A stretch of DNA of 64,000 bases from Calliphora vicina (taxonomy: Eukaryota; Arthropoda; Insecta; Diptera; Calliphoridae): the NCBI RefSeq assembly GCF_958450345.1, contig NC_088780.1, positions 6,548,701 to 6,612,700 on the forward strand. Direction: 5' to 3'. The notes under the pieces are model-generated. The model saw nothing but the letters and a program-made list of their open reading frames with translations, was not told the origin of the DNA and ran no database searches. This document shows positions 1-12,150 of the stretch, in pieces. Both the position numbers and the translations under genes were made by a program. Each line of letters opens with the position of its first letter. The first letter of the stretch is position 1.

Positions 1-2417
1 AAGATATGTAATCGATGGGGGTGTAATGGAACGTCCCGAAAATTGTCCCGACAAATTGTACAGTCTGATGCAAAAGTGCTGGCACCATAGACCTACGGCC
101 AGACCAACATTTATGGAAATAATCCGTTATCTACTTGATTTGGCAGATCCATATTTCCGTGAAGTATCATTCTTTCATTCGGAAGAAGGTCAACAAATCC
201 TAGTAAAGGAAATAGCAGGTATTATTTGAAAATGAAAAATGTTAAACAATTTTATGGTGTATCATTGTATTTTTTTTTGCAGAACGAAGTCAGCGTTCGG
301 GAGATGTATTCGATGATCATGATAATGATATGGAGGATGTAACAACTCCCCTTCGATTGGGCGAGTATAGTGGATATAAATTAAATATGGATAATAACTC
401 ATCAGTTGAACATCGAGGAGATTCATCTATGGTAATAGACGACGATGCTCCTCATTCACCTTACAGGTATGACATTAGTTATAATGATAAGCATTAAGAT
501 ATTTGAATATATAGATATAATTAAAATTGAATAATTTTAAGCATACATACATACCTACATATATATTTTTGCGTGTCGATCGATACATTTATTGTGAATT
601 ATTTTGCTATATTATTATGTTACAGCCTTACAGGCTCACCTATTGTGGTTAGTAGTACGCCGGACGAGCATGTAAGAAACAATTTCAATATGTCGCGTAT
701 TATCAATTCCCATAATCAAATGCTTAACTCGGCGCCATCGACGTCGGCTGAACTGAGAAAGGCCGGTCCAGGTATCAGTTATTACCCTCATCCCCACACA
801 CATCCCCATCATCGCAATCTGTATCAACCCACGCGTTACGCACAACAGCAGCATCAAGCTCGTCAACAACGTTCCGACGACGTTGATGCATACGTCGCTC
901 CAGACTTTGAACTGAAAGACTTGATGGAAAGCAAGCGAGACTCGGATGAACAAGGTTATGAAATGTACGATCCTAGTCCAAATTATAGTGAGAAAGTACC
1001 CACCAATGTTCATGGCGATGATGACGAAGATGATCTTGGTGTGCACTCGACGGCGGGTCAAAATTTGTTGGGACGCTCGAAAGCACGTCAAAGGCAACCA
1101 ACAATAATGCCTTTGTCCAGCTCTATGCCCGATGAGGTAATCGGACAACCAGCATCATCATCATTACATCCATCAACAGCGTCGGCTGCTTCATCAAATG
1201 CCTCTTCTAAAACAGGAACCGGCAAATATCCAAGTCTGAGGGCGGTTGCAGATTCGTTGGGAAACAATGTGACGGCTAAATTTCGAAGCATCTTGTTTAA
1301 TACACACAAGCGTTCAGGTAGTAATGCCAGCTATAAAAGTACCAGCTCAAATCCCAATAGTGCTGCTGTGGGAGGCGGTGTTGGTGGCAGCAGTAACAAT
1401 TTAACAAAAGGAGGGCGTGGCAAAAGTATGAGTGGCCAGAATCTGGGTACAATAGAGAGTGGAGGAAGTGGTAGCGCTGGTAGCTATTGTGCTAATCCCC
1501 GTTTCTACACACCCAATAACGCTGGTAATACAAGCGACAATCCTAACTACAAAAGACTTGAGGGTGGAAGTGGCGACACCCTCACAAATAAACCTAAAAT
1601 GTCTTCATCCTCTGCATTTTCTATGAGTTCAAATCCCAACTATCAGGTATTAGATGAATCACTCAATACAACCGGTGCATCCACTTCCACAAACAATCCA
1701 GCAGCAGCAATGAACTCTTCATTATTGCAAACAACCGACAACCCGAATTACCAATTAATGCAGGCTCCCGCCACACAGAAAATGGAAAACATTTCATCAT
1801 ATGTTATGATGAATGAACCAAAAGCTCCAGAACCTAGTGCCATCAGTATAAGCAACAATCCCAACTATCAATTGATGGGTCCACCACCACCGCCTTCAGC
1901 CTTAACTGGTACAATGTCAGCGACAGTATTACCACAATCACAACCACCACCAGCTGCTAGTCGAGCAGGAGCTGGTGGTGGCGGAGGAGTAGGAGTAGCA
2001 GGGGGAGTAAGTTTACGAGACCGTTTTAAAAAATATTCATCTTCATCTTCCGCACATTCAACCTCTTCAAGTCATGAAACAGACGAAGAAGACGATGATG
2101 TACCCACCAACAAGGGTATGAAATCAGATCGAATACCACTAAGTAGGCGTAGCAGTAATGATCGCAGCCAAAAGAAAAAACATCCTACCAATCGAAGTCG
2201 CAGCCAAAGCAGCAGTAGTAGTAGCCGAAGTAGTAATACAGCAACTACAACATCACAACAGCAACCGACTAAACCCACAACATCGTTAATAGCCTCCTCA
2301 ACACTGTTAACAAAAGAGAACTGGTTAAAGCAACCAACTGCACAACAGCAACAACATCACCATCATACACAACCACCTCCGCCGCCCAATGGTTTTGTAG
2401 GACGAGAAACATCGTAA
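1..2417 (+). CDS. InR: Insulin-like receptor, C-terminal part (partial at 5' end)
   Basis: Receptor tyrosine kinase for insulin-like peptides, acting at the plasma membrane. The window holds its last three exons: 1-218 (codons start at base 2), 283-466 and 626-2417. Splice phases agree and both introns (64 and 159 bp) have GT-AG ends. The first exon encodes the end of the kinase C-lobe, with the CWHHRPTARPTF subdomain XI signature. The other exons encode a low-complexity tail of about 650 residues, rich in Ser, Asn, Gly and Gln. The tail has four NPNY motifs (1539-1550, 1632-1643, 1740-1751, 1857-1868), one SPNY (975-986) and a YVMM motif (1800-1811). NPxY is the known docking site for the PTB domain of IRS/Chico and YxxM for the PI3-kinase SH2 domain. 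A long signalling tail is characteristic of fly InR and absent from vertebrate receptors. The extracellular, transmembrane and most of the kinase regions lie left of the window. Confidence 0.95.
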
Positions 2418-4140
2418 GCTTAACAAAAAAAACAGAAAATCTAAACAAAATCATTAACCAATTATGTATTTATATGTAAGAGAAAATATTTACCTACTGA
2501 CTGAGTTGGTTTAATACACAACTGCGTTTGTAAATAATATTTAATAATTATAATAATAATATTAATCGAAACAACAACAATAATAGTAGCATTAGAAACA
2601 TACATACTTATATTTATTGAATGTACATACAATATTAAGTAATACATATTTAGTATAGTTAGTTAGTACATTATTATTATTGTTTTAATCTTGTACAACT
2701 ACTAACAAACAAACAAACAAAAATAACGATGTTGATAAAGTCCTCTTGTTTTTATTATTTTTGTTAATGGACAGAAATATTAATAACAAATAAATAAATA
2801 AAAAAATAAATAAATACCACTACTATATATATAAAACTTCTAAGAGAACTTTTAAAATAAGTTTGTTGCTACTTTAAAACGAATCTGAAATAAATAAAAG
2901 TAAACAAATCTCATTTTAAAAATATTGCTTAACTTTTAAAAAAATTATAATTGTGACAATAACATCTTAATTTTCTTAATTTCAGATTCGTTTTTTAAAC
3001 AAGTTTTATTAGGGAGAATCAATCCTTAAGCGGATAGAAAACGACAGTTTTCGGATACAATTCGCATTTACAATTTTAACGAAATTTACCACAGGTCTCG
3101 ATTCAAAAATTCTATGATTTGATAAACACTTGCAATACATAATAAGTGTGGCAAATTTCATTAAAATTGGAGATGGCAAATCCGACTGCTGACCGCTTTG
3201 GGATGGATCATACCATTTCAACAATACAATATGTTGCTTTTGCGATATTTCTTTCCATCGGTGAAAAAATTTATGATTTTCAACATTGTTTTTTTTATGT
3301 TTATAGAAATGTAAATAGAGAATTACGCTTAACTTAAGGAAACAAGAAAAAATAATAAAAGAATGTCACATAGAGAATTAAACAAATTCAATTATTTAAA
3401 CAAAATATTGAGGAAGCAAATGAACTATATATGTATGTGTATAAATAATACTACTAAATTACATTAATAATGGTATGCCAAAAAAAAACAACCATAGAAT
3501 TATTAAATTCATTAAAAAAAAAACAAAAAAAAAGTAAAAATATCACTTACACACAGATTTATAAAACAAATAGATACAGATTTTTAGCTATGCTAAAGAT
3601 CCTTAGATAGATACATTGATAATTACAACGAAACAAAAAGAAAAATGTAATTAAAACACTTTTCAACTTTCACCACATTATACTAAAACTAAACTAACGA
3701 ATCAATTAACATACAAACTCATTTTTATACCATTCATTATGTTTCATTATGTATGTATTTACTTTGCAATTTTAGTTAGAATGCCATTTTTATTTTATTA
3801 AGTAGACCATACTAATTATACAACAATCTTAAATAATAACAATGATGTTTTGATTTTATTACAACTATTAAAAATTATATACAAAAAACTACATACATGC
3901 TGCAGTGCATACACAACAAACACCCTCCTTAACAAATACAAACAATTATATTCATCATTTACTCTGCCCTATGGGTCTAAAACAATATACATAAATTCTT
4001 TATATTTTTTATTATTTTTTTCAATAAAGTTTTGAATTTTATAAATTTATATTTTAAAATTTGTTAAAATCTTAGTTTGTTGTCAAAATCCATTATATAT
4101 CTCAAGCATTTCTTACAGAAATTTTGTATAACTGAGAAAA
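2418..4140 (+). other. InR 3' UTR and downstream AT-rich DNA
   Basis: This follows the InR stop codon directly and begins with A-rich sequence. Many AATAAA-type signals occur, with a dense cluster of AATAAATAAA-like runs around 2789-2817 that could serve for polyadenylation. Small ORFs here have no recognisable protein and are expected by chance. Where the transcript ends cannot be told from sequence. Confidence 0.5.
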
Positions 4141-4149
4141 TTTACATAC

Positions 4150-4800
4150 AGATTCATAAGTTGTGTGGAGGTTTTCAAAATTATAGTTTTTGATGTTTTT
4201 TAAACAATTAAAAATGTTTTTCAATTCACGTTTTTAAATAATAAAATTTTTCTCAGACACACAACACTCAAAGATTTCAAAAGTTTTTCGAGGTTTCAAT
4301 GTAGAATTTATAAACTTTTAAATAATTTCGAATACTTTTTAAGCTAAAGCAATAGCCATATATTTCTAAAAGTAAAGTCAATAAAAAAAACGTTTTATTG
4401 TGCTATTTATTGTATATACAGTTGAAATTAACAAATAATGTATTTGGGATATGAATTTTTGAATAGTCTTACTATAGTTAAACATATAATTTGAAATAAT
4501 ACCATATATATGTAGTTCATTACAATAAAACTTAAAAGAAATATCAGATTACAAAACTTTATGTACATTTGTATGTAGTTTGGGTTGTTCACAAGTTATT
4601 TTTTTTAACAATTAGAAATGTTGTTCAATTTGTTGTAAAATTTTTCACAAATATACAACAATTCTATCTACCAACATTCAAAGATTTTAATAAACCAATT
4701 CTATAAGTTTTGGGGGGTTTCAATGAAGAATTTATAAACTTTTTATCGAATACTTTTAATTTAACTAAAACGATAGCCATATATTTTCTAGTGGAAATAA
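4150..4800. repeat. Diverged direct duplication, two ~220-bp copies
   Basis: Segments at about 4160-4380 and 4590-4790 read in the same order. Both have an ACAATTARAAATGTT motif, then CAAAGATTT, then GGTTTCAATG-AGAATTTATAAAC, then CGAATACTTTT, then GATAGCCATATATTT (AATAGCC in the first copy). They differ by many substitutions and small indels, so the duplication is old. No coding potential is seen; the 60-codon ORF at 4710 is incidental. Confidence 0.6.
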
Positions 4801-5910
4801 TAACAAAAAAAATTTACAATAGACCATTAAAATCAGCCGAATATCAATCATTCTATTCGAAAGTGTTGTTGATTTTGTATTTAGCTTCTTGAGAAAGAGA
4901 TAAATAATCATGCCAGTTCTGCTAATCAAATCTGCTTAGTTCTGAAAAAATCATATTTTATGTATTAAAACATTTATGTAATTAAAAAATTTCGATACAA
5001 TTTTTGAAATGTAAAATATAATAAAATTTATTTAATTAAAACATTTTTTAAATTTCGACACCTTTTTTTAATTTAAAATTTATACTAAAATCTATTTAAA
5101 ACAACTTTTATATAATTGGTTGATTCATGTCATAATGTTCTAATATTTCACAATGATTTGAAAATGTTGTTATTGCCTTTCAAGCAAAAAAATGTCATAA
5201 AATAATACTACTCTGTATGCTTGTTTATTGTGTTATCGTAACCAACCAGAAGAGAGCTGCGCCGAAGACCAAAGAGTCGGTTAAGACGAGCCACGGAGTC
5301 GTGTAATATTAAAACATTATGACAATATGACATGTGAATCGACCAAAGGTTTATAAAATGCAGGTACAAATATGGACTACTCCAAATAGGTCGTGAGTAA
5401 ACGTAGTGGTTGAAAATTTAAAATTTGGACTTTGAAATTTGAAATCAATCGATTAAAATTTTAAAGTTCCGGTTTGTTGGAGATATGGCTAATAATAGAT
5501 TCGGTTCGGAAAAAAAAAATTAAGCCAGACTATAATGATTTTCATTATTTTACAAAAATCACAAAATTCACTTGTGTTTACTCACTTATGAGGCTTTGTG
5601 TATATTAAGAAATGTGTACACAAAGTGAATAATTTCATGAAAAGAAACATCAAAGATTATTTTTTTTAAATAAGAAAGTTCTTGTTAACTATTCGAGTAT
5701 TCAATTGTCAGGATCAGATGATTTGGGTGGTTTTCAACACCTTTAAAATTCAATACATTTCTATATTGAAAAAATTTACAGTTTTTTGGACTTATTTAAA
5801 TAGAGGAGAATTTCGAAAGCCAAACAAAAAATAAGGAATTTTCTAATAAAAAGAGGACATTTTATAATTTTCATTTAAAGACCGATTTTTACTGATTTTC
5901 AATAGCAGAA
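4801..5910. other. AT-rich intergenic DNA with a small GC-richer island
   Basis: No gene is seen. A less AT-rich patch at about 5238-5305 (around AGAGAGCTGCGCCGAAG) stands out and may be a remnant of a mobile element, but it does not translate into anything I recognise. Confidence 0.4.
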
Positions 5911-6516
5911 TTCTACACCATTTCCAATTGTTTTTCAGAAGTTTCCAATACAATTTCTGAAATTTCTAAAAATATTTCAGAAATTTCCATTTGTATTTCA
6001 GAATTTTTCAATTGTATTTCAGAATATTCCAATTATATTTCAGACGTTTCCATTTATATTTCAGAAATTTCTAATTGTACTTCAGATTATTCCAATTGTA
6101 TTTCAGAAATTTAAATTTGTATTTGAGATTACTTAAAAAATTTCTAATTGTATATCAGAATTTTTCAATTGTATTTCAGAAATTTCTATTTGTATTTCAG
6201 GAATTGAAATTTGTATTGCTACTAGAATTTTCAGAAATACAAATGCAAATTTCTGAAATATAATAGGAAAATTCTGTAATACAATTGGAAACTTTTTAAG
6301 TGAAATACAAAAGGAAAATTCTGAAATACAAATTGAAGTTTCTGAAATGCAATTAGAAATTTCTGAAATATAAATGGAAAGTTCTGAATTATAATTGGAA
6401 TATTCTGAAATTCAATTAGAAAATTCTGAAATATAATTGAAAATTTCTGAAAGTCAATTAGAAAATTCTGAATTTGAATTGAAATTTTCTGAAATACAAT
6501 TGGAAATGGTGTAGAA
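5911..6516. repeat. 606-bp foldback repeat with 21-bp-periodic arms
   Basis: The outer 20 bases (5911-5930) are the exact reverse complement of 6497-6516. Each arm is a tandem array of a 21-bp unit close to TTCCAATTGTATTTCAGAA plus two variable bases. In the left arm the CAG (or equivalent) recurs at 5936, 5957, 5978, 5999, 6020, 6041, 6062, 6083, 6104, 6125, 6156, 6177 and 6198. In the right arm the inverted form CTG recurs at 6253, 6274, 6300, then every 21 bp to 6489. Irregular steps are one of 31 bp (left) and one of 26 bp (right). The arms meet near 6215. Inverted repeats built from short tandem repeats are the hallmark of Drosophila Foldback (FB) elements, but no target-site duplication is evident here. 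A transcribed hairpin-RNA locus is the other possibility. Confidence 0.85.
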
Positions 6517-7283
6517 AGTATGTATATCTGATAAATATAGGGTACGTAGTTAGTTGTCGGGGTATTTTAGAAAACATTGTTTAAGTAACACAGACGAACA
6601 TCGTTAAATTGAATTCCCTATTTATAAAAATGATAAATGGTATAAAAAGTAATACATAGAATATGATTTTTGGTTTTTGATTTTAATTTTATTAGGTTTC
6701 TGAAGTAAATAATTTATTTTTTTTGTTATTAACAACATTAATTCTTAATTATTCTTTCGCAAAACTGCTGAGCCATGTTTATAAATGAGACAACAAGGAT
6801 TTAAATAGAAATACATAGATAAATTAAACCGTTCAATTAAAAAACAAAACTGTAGATATTGAAACTTATACTTTTTTTACAAATTTTATAATAAATTCAT
6901 ACATATTAACAAAATAAAAAACCGAAATAATAGAAAACAAAACACACTGAATGGATGAATGAATAAATAACCATTAATATAAAGAAAATATTTAATAATA
7001 ATAAAATACTATAAATATTAAAGAAATATATAAATATACATACATACATTACATACCTACAAACTCACATAAATACATAAATAGCCACACACACACATAT
7101 ACATATGTTTACTATGCAAACAATAGATATTTTTTATACTAAAAAGACTGAAATATATAGTTCCTTTGTTTTTATGTAAATCTATATATAAATAATAAAT
7201 ATATATAATATATACAAACATACATATATTTAAATATAATTATAACAACAACAAAATAATATACATATGTATTTATTATACAC
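6517..7283. other. AT-rich intergenic DNA
   Basis: Very AT-rich, with short TACATACATA-type microsatellite runs around 7020-7110 and 7190-7270. I see no gene or RNA here. Confidence 0.5.
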
Positions 7284-7685
7284 ATTAGAGTGGCCCTGTT
7301 TATATGGAGAAGAAATAATGTGTCTATGTTTCTCAAATAAAATAAAAGTTTAGTTTGTTTAAAGCGACAATTTCTCAAAAATTTTGTTCTGTCATCCGTA
7401 TTTGGTGAGCCGGGTCAAATCATGAAAAGGTCCTTTTTAAGGTTTTTATAATACGCGCCTTTCAAAGGCCATTCACATGATACCAATATTTCATATATGA
7501 GTCCTTTGCGAGAAATATATGAAAAAAATCCTAAAAACCTTAAAAAACTACCTTTTTCTCCTTTGCTTCTGCTCACCAAATACTGAACTCAGCACAAAAC
7601 TTTTTGAAAAACGAAATCTTACAATGAATTTAACTTTTATTTTAAATGGCAACATCCACAATATTTTTGTTGAGGCCACCCTAAT
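7284..7685. mobile_element. Palindromic MITE, ~402 bp
   Basis: The termini ATTAGAGTGGCC (7284-7295) and GGCCACCCTAAT (7674-7685) are inverted with one mismatch. Inside, a perfect 13-bp inverted pair GTATTTGGTGAGC (7398-7410) and GCTCACCAAATAC (7571-7583) sits within longer diverged arms: AATAAAATAAAAG near 7338 pairs with CTTTTATTTTA near 7635. Both ends are flanked by ACAC, a possible 4-bp target duplication. There is no transposase. It is a non-autonomous DNA transposon by structure; the superfamily is not determined. Confidence 0.65.
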
Positions 7686-8482
7686 ACACATGTATCTAAA
7701 TGTATTATTTTTTATTGTTTTAAATATGCATGCATCTAAGAAATCGAAATTTTAACAAATATTTTTGTTTCTGTTATTTTTTTTATAGTTAATTTTAATT
7801 AATTGTTGGTTAATTTAACAGAACTGTTTTGCAATTTGTTCATATTTTTTAGTTTGTTTATTAATTTGTTTTGTTTTTTTTTAAATGTAGAACGATTAAA
7901 TGTTTAAAAATTTATTAGAAAATTTTAATAGTTTAGATATATGTTGGTTTTTATTTAAGTTATATGTACTATATTTTAATGTATTCTGAGAAATTAGTTT
8001 AAGCTTAATAGAAATTTACTACTAGTCTGTTAAATTAACCACTATTTGTAATAGTATCACTTTTATTTGAAATTTAAACTCGAATCCAAAACTCTGGCTT
8101 GCTTATCAATGTATTATTACTGACACTAGTCAACGTTGTATTTTTGTTGCAAAGACTTTTTCACTTTTGTGTTTTGCAGTTATAATAAATATTTTGTTTA
8201 TTTAAAAGTTGTTAGGCAGAAAATTAGAAGAAAAAAAATTAGTAAAATTTAAATTGATTTCATTTGGGGTTTGATTTTGGAATATTTATCAATTCAACTG
8301 TATTTATATCATACATGGAAATTATTAATTGACATTGAAATTATATTGGCATTAGTTGGAAACAATGCCAATAATGATTTGCTTTTTTCAATTATAACTT
8401 TGTAAACAAATGGCAATAAAATTTCAAAAAATTATTTAATTCGTAATTATAATTGTTTAAAAAAATTCAAATCATTCAAATG
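7686..8482. other. AT-rich intergenic DNA
   Basis: No gene, RNA or repeat that I can support; T-rich runs dominate. Confidence 0.5.
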
Positions 8483-8643
8483 CAATTGGCCAATTCATAA
8501 TCGGAGTCGTAGCGTTTTAAGTTGTTTGTCATAAATATTTTTCAAACAAAATTTTTCGAAACAAAAACAAAATATTAAAAAAAAATACGACATACAAAGC
8601 TACAACGATACGACATCGATTGTGAATTGGGCAAATATAATTG
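8483..8643. repeat. Small palindromic element (MITE-like), ~160 bp
   Basis: The left arm contains CCAATTCATAATCGGAGTCGTA (from 8490) and the right arm, read in reverse, CCAATTCACAATCGATGTCGTA (to about 8631). The arms continue inward with fewer matches towards an A-rich centre. This is the shape of a short hairpin MITE. No clear target duplication was found. Confidence 0.55.
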
Positions 8644-10120
8644 ATTAATGGTAATGAATCTAAATTTTGAAATAATTAGTCATGAAAACATTTCATTAAA
8701 AGCATTATAATTAATTAAATTTCAATTTAGTGCTAATGAAATTAATTCAATTAATTAGTAGATATACTTTAATACTTCCATGTATGATGTACTTATATAA
8801 ATTCAGCATAAACACGCTAACCACAAATAAAACGACACACTGTTGGTCTGATTAATAATAATTCTCAAAGAAATGAATTCATAATATTTAAAGTACTAAG
8901 GAATTATATTCTTAAATGAAATGGTTAAGCGAACAAGTTTTATTTTGTTTTTTAAAATAGATTTTTTAATTAATTCTTTCGATCCTTTGATGGCAAATAT
9001 CATTTAAAACGTACAAAATTAACTAAATATTAGTAGAACACAGAAAAAGTCTTTTCTGTCACAATGTAGGAAAGGTCAAATCGAATGTTCTCTTTCCTCC
9101 CTCCCATAACCTATTTTCCTAGTTCCAACACAATGCAAAACTTGAGTGCTGGTCCAAGAAAAAAAAAGAGATTTTTTAAATTTAATTTTCTTTTTCACAC
9201 ATGAGGTCGTTAATTTCTGCGCCTTCTGAGATTAAAAAAAAATCGTTTTATTTATTTGTGTTTGGTGTAATTTTCAATACAAATTGAATACAGTTTAAAG
9301 TCAATAACATTACAATACATCACTAAAGTATTTTAAAACTTGCTAAACTTATTTTTTTATTTTTTTGGTGGCATCAGAGATAGAGACTTGCAGAATATGT
9401 TAAACTTTATATAAGTGTATATATGTAATTATGTACAGATTTATTGTTTTTTAAATTTATTTTCTGCTAGCAAAATATTTACTTTACCTAGGGCATTCCC
9501 TTGATTTATTTAAGTGCAATAAAATAATGAGAAATTATGTAATTATTCCATTTTCTAGTTCTCCAAAAATTAGTGATTGTAAAAAACAAATGACTTTATT
9601 TATAAAAAAGAAAATTATAGATTTATTAGCTAAACATTTTATGCATTTCGTTTATAAACCTCCCTAGTTTTTATGTTCCACTTTTAAAGCTCAGTCCGTT
9701 CTGATAGTTATAGTAGATGTTTATTAATTTTGCTAAAAAATAAAAGAAAAAATAATAGCTAAAAATATTTGTTGTGAGTTATGCAAAAAATCTTAGCTGC
9801 ATTTTGTTGATTTTATTTGATTTTTATATTATTGTACAGAAGCAAATTAAATAAATAAATAGTTTATTGTTATTTTTTGTAAAAGTTTTGTGTAATTGAA
9901 ATTGAAAATGAAACAAATATAACTGCCTGATACAATAATGTTTTTTTTTAGTTTATTATGTGTATAAAAAATATGCTTCTGTACTTAAATATTGAATGTA
10001 GTTAAAATAGTTTTGCATTTCCAACAGTTTGATTTCTAAGGTATGCGTGTATTTTACAAAAATACAGATATTTTATTGTGTATAAAAATAAATGTAAGCT
10101 TATGTTGTGAAAGCAAATAT
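8644..10120. other. AT-rich intergenic DNA
   Basis: No gene or structured repeat recognised. Confidence 0.5.
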
Positions 10121-10299
10121 TTAAACCATAGAGAATTATACATAGAGACGAGACACTCTCATTTGTCAAACAAAAATACAACAAATCATATGTCTGATAC
10201 AACAACAAAATACATTGACTAGCATGTATTTTGTTGTTGCAAGAGTTAGGTTTTTGACAATTACATACGTCTCGTCTATATGTTACACTATGATTTAAA
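10121..10299. repeat. Hairpin element (MITE-like), ~179 bp
   Basis: The inner arms CAACAACAAAATACAT (from 10199) and ATGTATTTTGTTGTTG (10225-10240) are perfectly inverted around a short loop. The outer parts also pair: TAGAGACGAGAC near 10143 with GTCTCGTCTA near 10270, and TTTGTCAAA with TTTGACAA. Diverged pairing continues to the ATAGAGAATTATA / TGTTACACTAT edges. No coding content. Confidence 0.6.
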
Positions 10300-11742
10300 C
10301 TATAAAATAATAGTATATACATATATATATATTTTTTTTATTTAACAAAAAACATAAAACATATTTAATCTAAATAAAAATGTATTCGTACTCGTAACAT
10401 ACATAAATAAATAAAAACTAAGGACTTAGGCAAATAATTTAAAAGAAAAGGAAGTAAAGCAGAACCTAAACTAATTTGTAGTACATTAGTAGATAATATT
10501 TTATAACTAACTATCTAACATAATATAACATAACTTAATGTAACGAAACGAAACGCAGCGTAATGTAACGTTGACAACAACAAAAAAACTCTGTAATGTA
10601 ATGTAACACAAACATTTAACAAAAATGTAAAAAAAAACGTTAAAACAATACGTATTTATAGGTGGTACATACGAGTATATTGATTGTAAAACCTAAAACC
10701 AACAAAATTAAGCACAATGTTCGATTTTGAGTTTTAATAATTGTTTAAATTAAAACTTAACAAATATATTGTTGATTATAATACAAAATTGAATAAAAAT
10801 TATTATAAAAATTCAGGATAATATGTACGTTACTTAAAAAGAAGAATATAAATAAATTTATTATTTTTATTTTATTACTATTATATATATAGTTTTTTTT
10901 ATTTTTTTTTTATTTTAAATACTTAATAACATTTAAATATAATAACATATACATACATTAAAGTTTTTATTTATAAAAACTTAAAAAAATAATAAAAAAA
11001 AGTAACAAAAAACCTGCATCAACAACATACGTATACAAAACCTAAGAAGAAAAAAAACACATAAATACATAAACTATATACATAAATACATACATATATA
11101 TATATATATTTAATAATTTTTAAACTTGCATAATAAAGTTGTTTGTTAAGTTATTATAAATATATTTTTAAACCAAAAATATTGCAAAACAATAACTACT
11201 TGTTGAATACTCTTACTCTTCATTTTTAGCCAATTGATAATTAAATTGATATCCGCCCTTAGTTGGGAAAATTTTCTAAAATTTTTAATGGAAATATTTT
11301 GAAATTAAGGTGAATAGAGTTGATTTATAAAAAATTCGTTTACTTCATCACATTATCTCTAAAAATGTTTGTAAAATATTTAATTTGCTTAAAATTTTTT
11401 CGTCTCTAACACCACGATTTTCATTATAGAATAAACTGATGTGAAAATATATGATGCTTTCTTAAATACAGTGAATTTGTGCATCACTGATGCAATGACC
11501 TGCAAATTTTTGCAACAGTAAAATAAATGATGTATTAAAATACGTTTGACGTAAAGAAATAATGGCAAATATACTTTTTCGAACCCTAAACTTTAGTTAT
11601 GCTGCAGTGATGCATTGTTACTGCATTTACGAACGCACCCACATTTAGTTTTGAATATAAAATATAATAATTTCTGACCAACTGCGTTAACAATATAACA
11701 ATTGTCTGTTTCTACGCCATAAGTTTTTGAAGTAATTTTAAA
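10300..11742. other. AT-rich intergenic DNA with simple repeats
   Basis: A short block around 10500-10615 repeats TAATGTAAC-like words, and a TA run lies at about 11093-11110. No gene is seen. Confidence 0.5.
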
Positions 11743-12150
11743 TCAGAGCATCGAATAATAAATTCAATTTGAGCTTAATTCACTAAAATCTTAATTAGGA
11801 ACTAAAAATGTCTGCCATTTCATTCTATAAATCCGTTCCCCAAATCTAATTCTTTCAAATGCTATTATTGAAATAGAATTCATTCATCGTTGAATTAATT
11901 CATAAAATAATTCATTCAAAACCAATTTTTGTTAATTCAAATCTAAATTAATCATTTACAAAATGAATTGAAACAAATTGACTGAAGCCTATTTGTAATA
12001 GATTTGAATTGAAGAAAACTTGAGTCATTCAAGTAATTGAATTGGATTAAAATTAAAAATAACTTGAACGATTCAATAATAATGAATTAATTTTATAAAG
12101 AATGAGTTCTTAAAGGAATAATAATGCATTACTTGTTTTGAATGCTTTAA
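11743..12150 (+). repeat. Interspersed repeat family B, copy 1
   Basis: The segment begins CAGAGCATCGAATAATAAAT and contains TTCAATTTGAGCTTAATTCAC, then AATGTCTGCCATTTCATTC, then TAGAATTCATTCATCG. The same order of words is found at 32165-32274 (same orientation) and at about 46960-47205 (opposite orientation). No ORF is conserved between copies, so it is probably a non-autonomous element. Confidence 0.55.

Noticed and set aside
573..625. ATG at 573 as start of a separate 614-codon gene
   Set aside because: The first residues are intron translated in frame; an acceptor at 624-625 and matching phase show that this is the last InR exon.
636..1148. 170-codon minus-strand ORF opposite the InR tail
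   Set aside because: It is the antisense shadow of a real exon with low-complexity codons and resembles no protein.
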